Assembly (NCBI GenBank): GCA_946481605.1
Contig: CAMLPA010000023.1
Span: forward strand, 1 to 16,034
Length of the DNA stretch: 16,034 bases
Reading direction: 5' to 3'
Source of the DNA: an uncultured Flavihumibacter sp.
Lineage (GTDB): Bacteria; Bacteroidota; Bacteroidia; Chitinophagales; Chitinophagaceae
This document shows, one piece after another, positions 14,783 through 16,034 of the stretch. A program made the position numbers and the translations under genes. Positions within the stretch are counted from its first letter, which is position 1. Each line of letters begins with the position of its first letter. The notes under the pieces were generated by a model. That model was not told the DNA's origin. It saw only the letters and a program-made list of their open reading frames with translations, and ran no database searches.

Positions 14783-15874
14783 TTATTTAGGGGCTTTTTT
14801 GTACAACCAGTAGGCGATTCCTGCAAATATAATGTTTGGCAGCCAGGCTGCCAGCAATGGCGGAAAATTTCCTTTGATGGAGAACACGGTAGAGAAGCGG
14901 TCCATCAGAATGAAGGTGGCCGCGGTTACAATTCCAAAAGCCAGGTGGATGCCACTTCCCCCCCTGATCTTACGGGAAGCTACCACCGCCCCGATGATGG
15001 ACAGGATCAAAACGGCCACAGGCGTGGCATCACGGCGGTAACGTTCTACTTTCAGGGTGTTCAGCCCTTCGGCGCCCCGGAGTTCCTCGCGTTCAATGAA
15101 ACGGGACAATTCAGGGGAACTGAGTTTATCTTTCAGGTATTCATCTTTTCTTAATTCAGAGGGTACAAAGTTCAGTTTGATGCGCATATTCGGTACCATC
15201 TTCACTTCTTCCTTTGTTCCGTTTATCTTTCTTTCGATCGCGTTTTCCAGCGTCCAGTTCTTTTTAGTGGTATCCCAGAACACCCTTTCGGCGCGTACGT
15301 TGTACACCACTTTATCGTTTTTGATCTGCTGCAGGAAGAAACTCCCGGCCGATTTGGAAGTAGTATCGTAAGAGCGGATACCCACGTAGGTAATGGAATC
15401 CACGCGCATGTAATAGTTCTGGTAATTTCCCCCACCCTGCCGGTAGGTACTGTTTCCATCTATGTACCTGATCTGGAAATCGGAACGTATTTCCTGCGCC
15501 TTGGGGATGATGAACATGTTCGATATCCATAATATCCCTGCGAGGATACAGCCTCCCATAATAAAGGGGCGCAACATACGGTTGAAGGTGATGCCCCCCG
15601 CCAGGATGGCGATGATTTCCGAACGCAACGCCAATTTAGATGTGAAGAAAATCACCGATATGAATACGATAAGCGGGAAGATAAGGGCCACGATATGCGG
15701 AACGAAGCCGAAGTAGTATTTGGTGATGATATCCGGCGTGGAGAGCCCGGACTTCACAAAATCATCCGCCTTCTCCGAAGTGTCCACCACCACGGAGATG
15801 ACCGTGATGAGCAATATGGTAAAGAAGAAAGTGACCAGGAACCTTTTCAGGATGTACCAGTCGAGAATCTTCAT
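14783..15874 (-). CDS. LptF/LptG family permease (YjgP/YjgQ)
   Basis: A 363-residue inner-membrane permease of the LptBFGC complex, which extracts lipopolysaccharide from the inner membrane and drives it to the outer membrane. The ATG at 15874 gives MKILDWYILKRFL, the family's usual N-terminus; a GTG at 15901 would add nine residues. Membrane segments are at about 11-30, 55-78 and 103-123, then a periplasmic beta-jellyroll (about 135-275), then three more segments (about 283-301, 310-330, 338-358), the last group starting RRDATPVAVLILSIIGAVVA. A Glu at 86 (KLALRSEIIAI) lies in the cytoplasmic coupling helix that contacts the LptB ATPase. Whether it acts as LptF or LptG cannot be decided from this gene alone. 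Confidence 0.95.
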   Translation of the reverse strand: MKILDWYILKRFLVTFFFTILLITVISVVVDTSEKADDFVKSGLSTPDIITKYYFGFVPHIVALIFPLIVFISVIFFTSKLALRSEIIAILAGGITFNRMLRPFIMGGCILAGILWISNMFIIPKAQEIRSDFQIRYIDGNSTYRQGGGNYQNYYMRVDSITYVGIRSYDTTSKSAGSFFLQQIKNDKVVYNVRAERVFWDTTKKNWTLENAIERKINGTKEEVKMVPNMRIKLNFVPSELRKDEYLKDKLSSPELSRFIEREELRGAEGLNTLKVERYRRDATPVAVLILSIIGAVVASRKIRGGSGIHLAFGIVTAATFILMDRFSTVFSIKGNFPPLLAAWLPNIIFAGIAYWLYKKAPK

Positions 15875-15920
15875 GAGGCGAATCTTATTGCTTCGGGACA
15901 CTTTTTAAATTTTGAATGAT

Positions 15921-15987
15921 GGATTTTGGATGATGGATGATTGGATAAATTCAGCGGCCAAAATTCACCATTCAACATCCAAAATCC
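15921..15987. repeat. GGATTTT-type inverted repeat upstream of the LptF/G gene
   Basis: GGATTTTGGATG (15921-15932) and its exact complement CATCCAAAATCC (15976-15987) flank 43 bp. The arms are embedded in low-complexity DNA with GATGGAT and GGATTTT units repeated several times from about 15910 to 15992. This type of intergenic repeat is widespread in some bacterial genomes; here it lies just upstream of the permease gene in its direction of transcription. It may form a large cruciform or hairpin. Confidence 0.6.
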
Positions 15988-15995
15988 AAAATTAT

Positions 15996-16034
15996 CTAAA
16001 GTCTTGTCTTCAGTTTAACAACCATTTCCGTTTT
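15996..16034 (-). CDS. Possible 3' end of an upstream gene
   Basis: At the right edge the minus strand reads KTEMVVKLKTRL and a TAG stop at 15996-15998; the other two minus-strand frames stop at once. This would fit the last 12 codons of a gene upstream of the permease, separated from it by the repeat. Twelve codons are too few to identify a product. Confidence 0.3.
   Translation of the reverse strand, partial: KTEMVVKLKTRL

Noticed and set aside
14612..15154. 180-codon open frame on the plus strand spanning the citrate synthase/permease junction
   Set aside because: It crosses two well-supported minus-strand genes and the gap between them and has no recognisable domain.

Overview
The window looks like chromosomal DNA from a member of the Bacteroidota, probably in or near the Chitinophagaceae. 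The evidence is a SusC/SusD pair with a FecR/DUF4974 anti-sigma factor, promoters of the TTTG-N19-TAnnTTTG type, A-rich leaders in place of Shine-Dalgarno sites, and a citrate synthase of the eukaryote-like type. No phylogenetic search was possible, so the family-level placement is an inference.

Left part (1-6306, all minus strand): a nutrient-uptake cluster transcribed right to left. It runs FecR anti-sigma factor, then a SusC-type TonB-dependent receptor carrying an STN signalling domain, then a SusD-type surface lipoprotein cut by the window edge. FecR plus an STN-bearing receptor implies signalling across the envelope to an ECF sigma factor. No sigma gene lies where it is usually found, just upstream of fecR. 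No degradative enzyme is visible, so the substrate is unknown.

Middle (6370-11180): ordinary metabolic genes. On the minus strand are a YeiH/UPF0324 membrane transporter, an aldo/keto reductase whose usual catalytic His is replaced by Asp, and a DUF5995 protein. Diverging from the last is N-acetylglucosamine-6-phosphate deacetylase (nagA, plus strand), followed 26 bp later by a small uncharacterised gene.

Accessory stretch (about 11181-13110): clearly more AT-rich than its surroundings and gene-poor. It holds a TIR-domain protein with a C-terminal beta-rich, lipocalin-like region, a 68-residue single-pass membrane protein, and about 500 bp with only a doubtful small ORF. It ends beside a terminator and a tRNA-Ala(GGC) gene. 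A 9-bp copy of the tRNA 3' end lies 59 bp downstream of the tRNA terminus. This is the most likely place for a mobile or defence-related insertion, and the TIR fusion is the most interesting object in the window.

Right part (13153-16034, minus strand): core genes, namely tRNA-Ala with a well-formed promoter, citrate synthase with a terminator, and an LptF/LptG-family permease for lipopolysaccharide export. Upstream of the permease are a GGATTTT-type inverted repeat and possibly the last codons of another gene.
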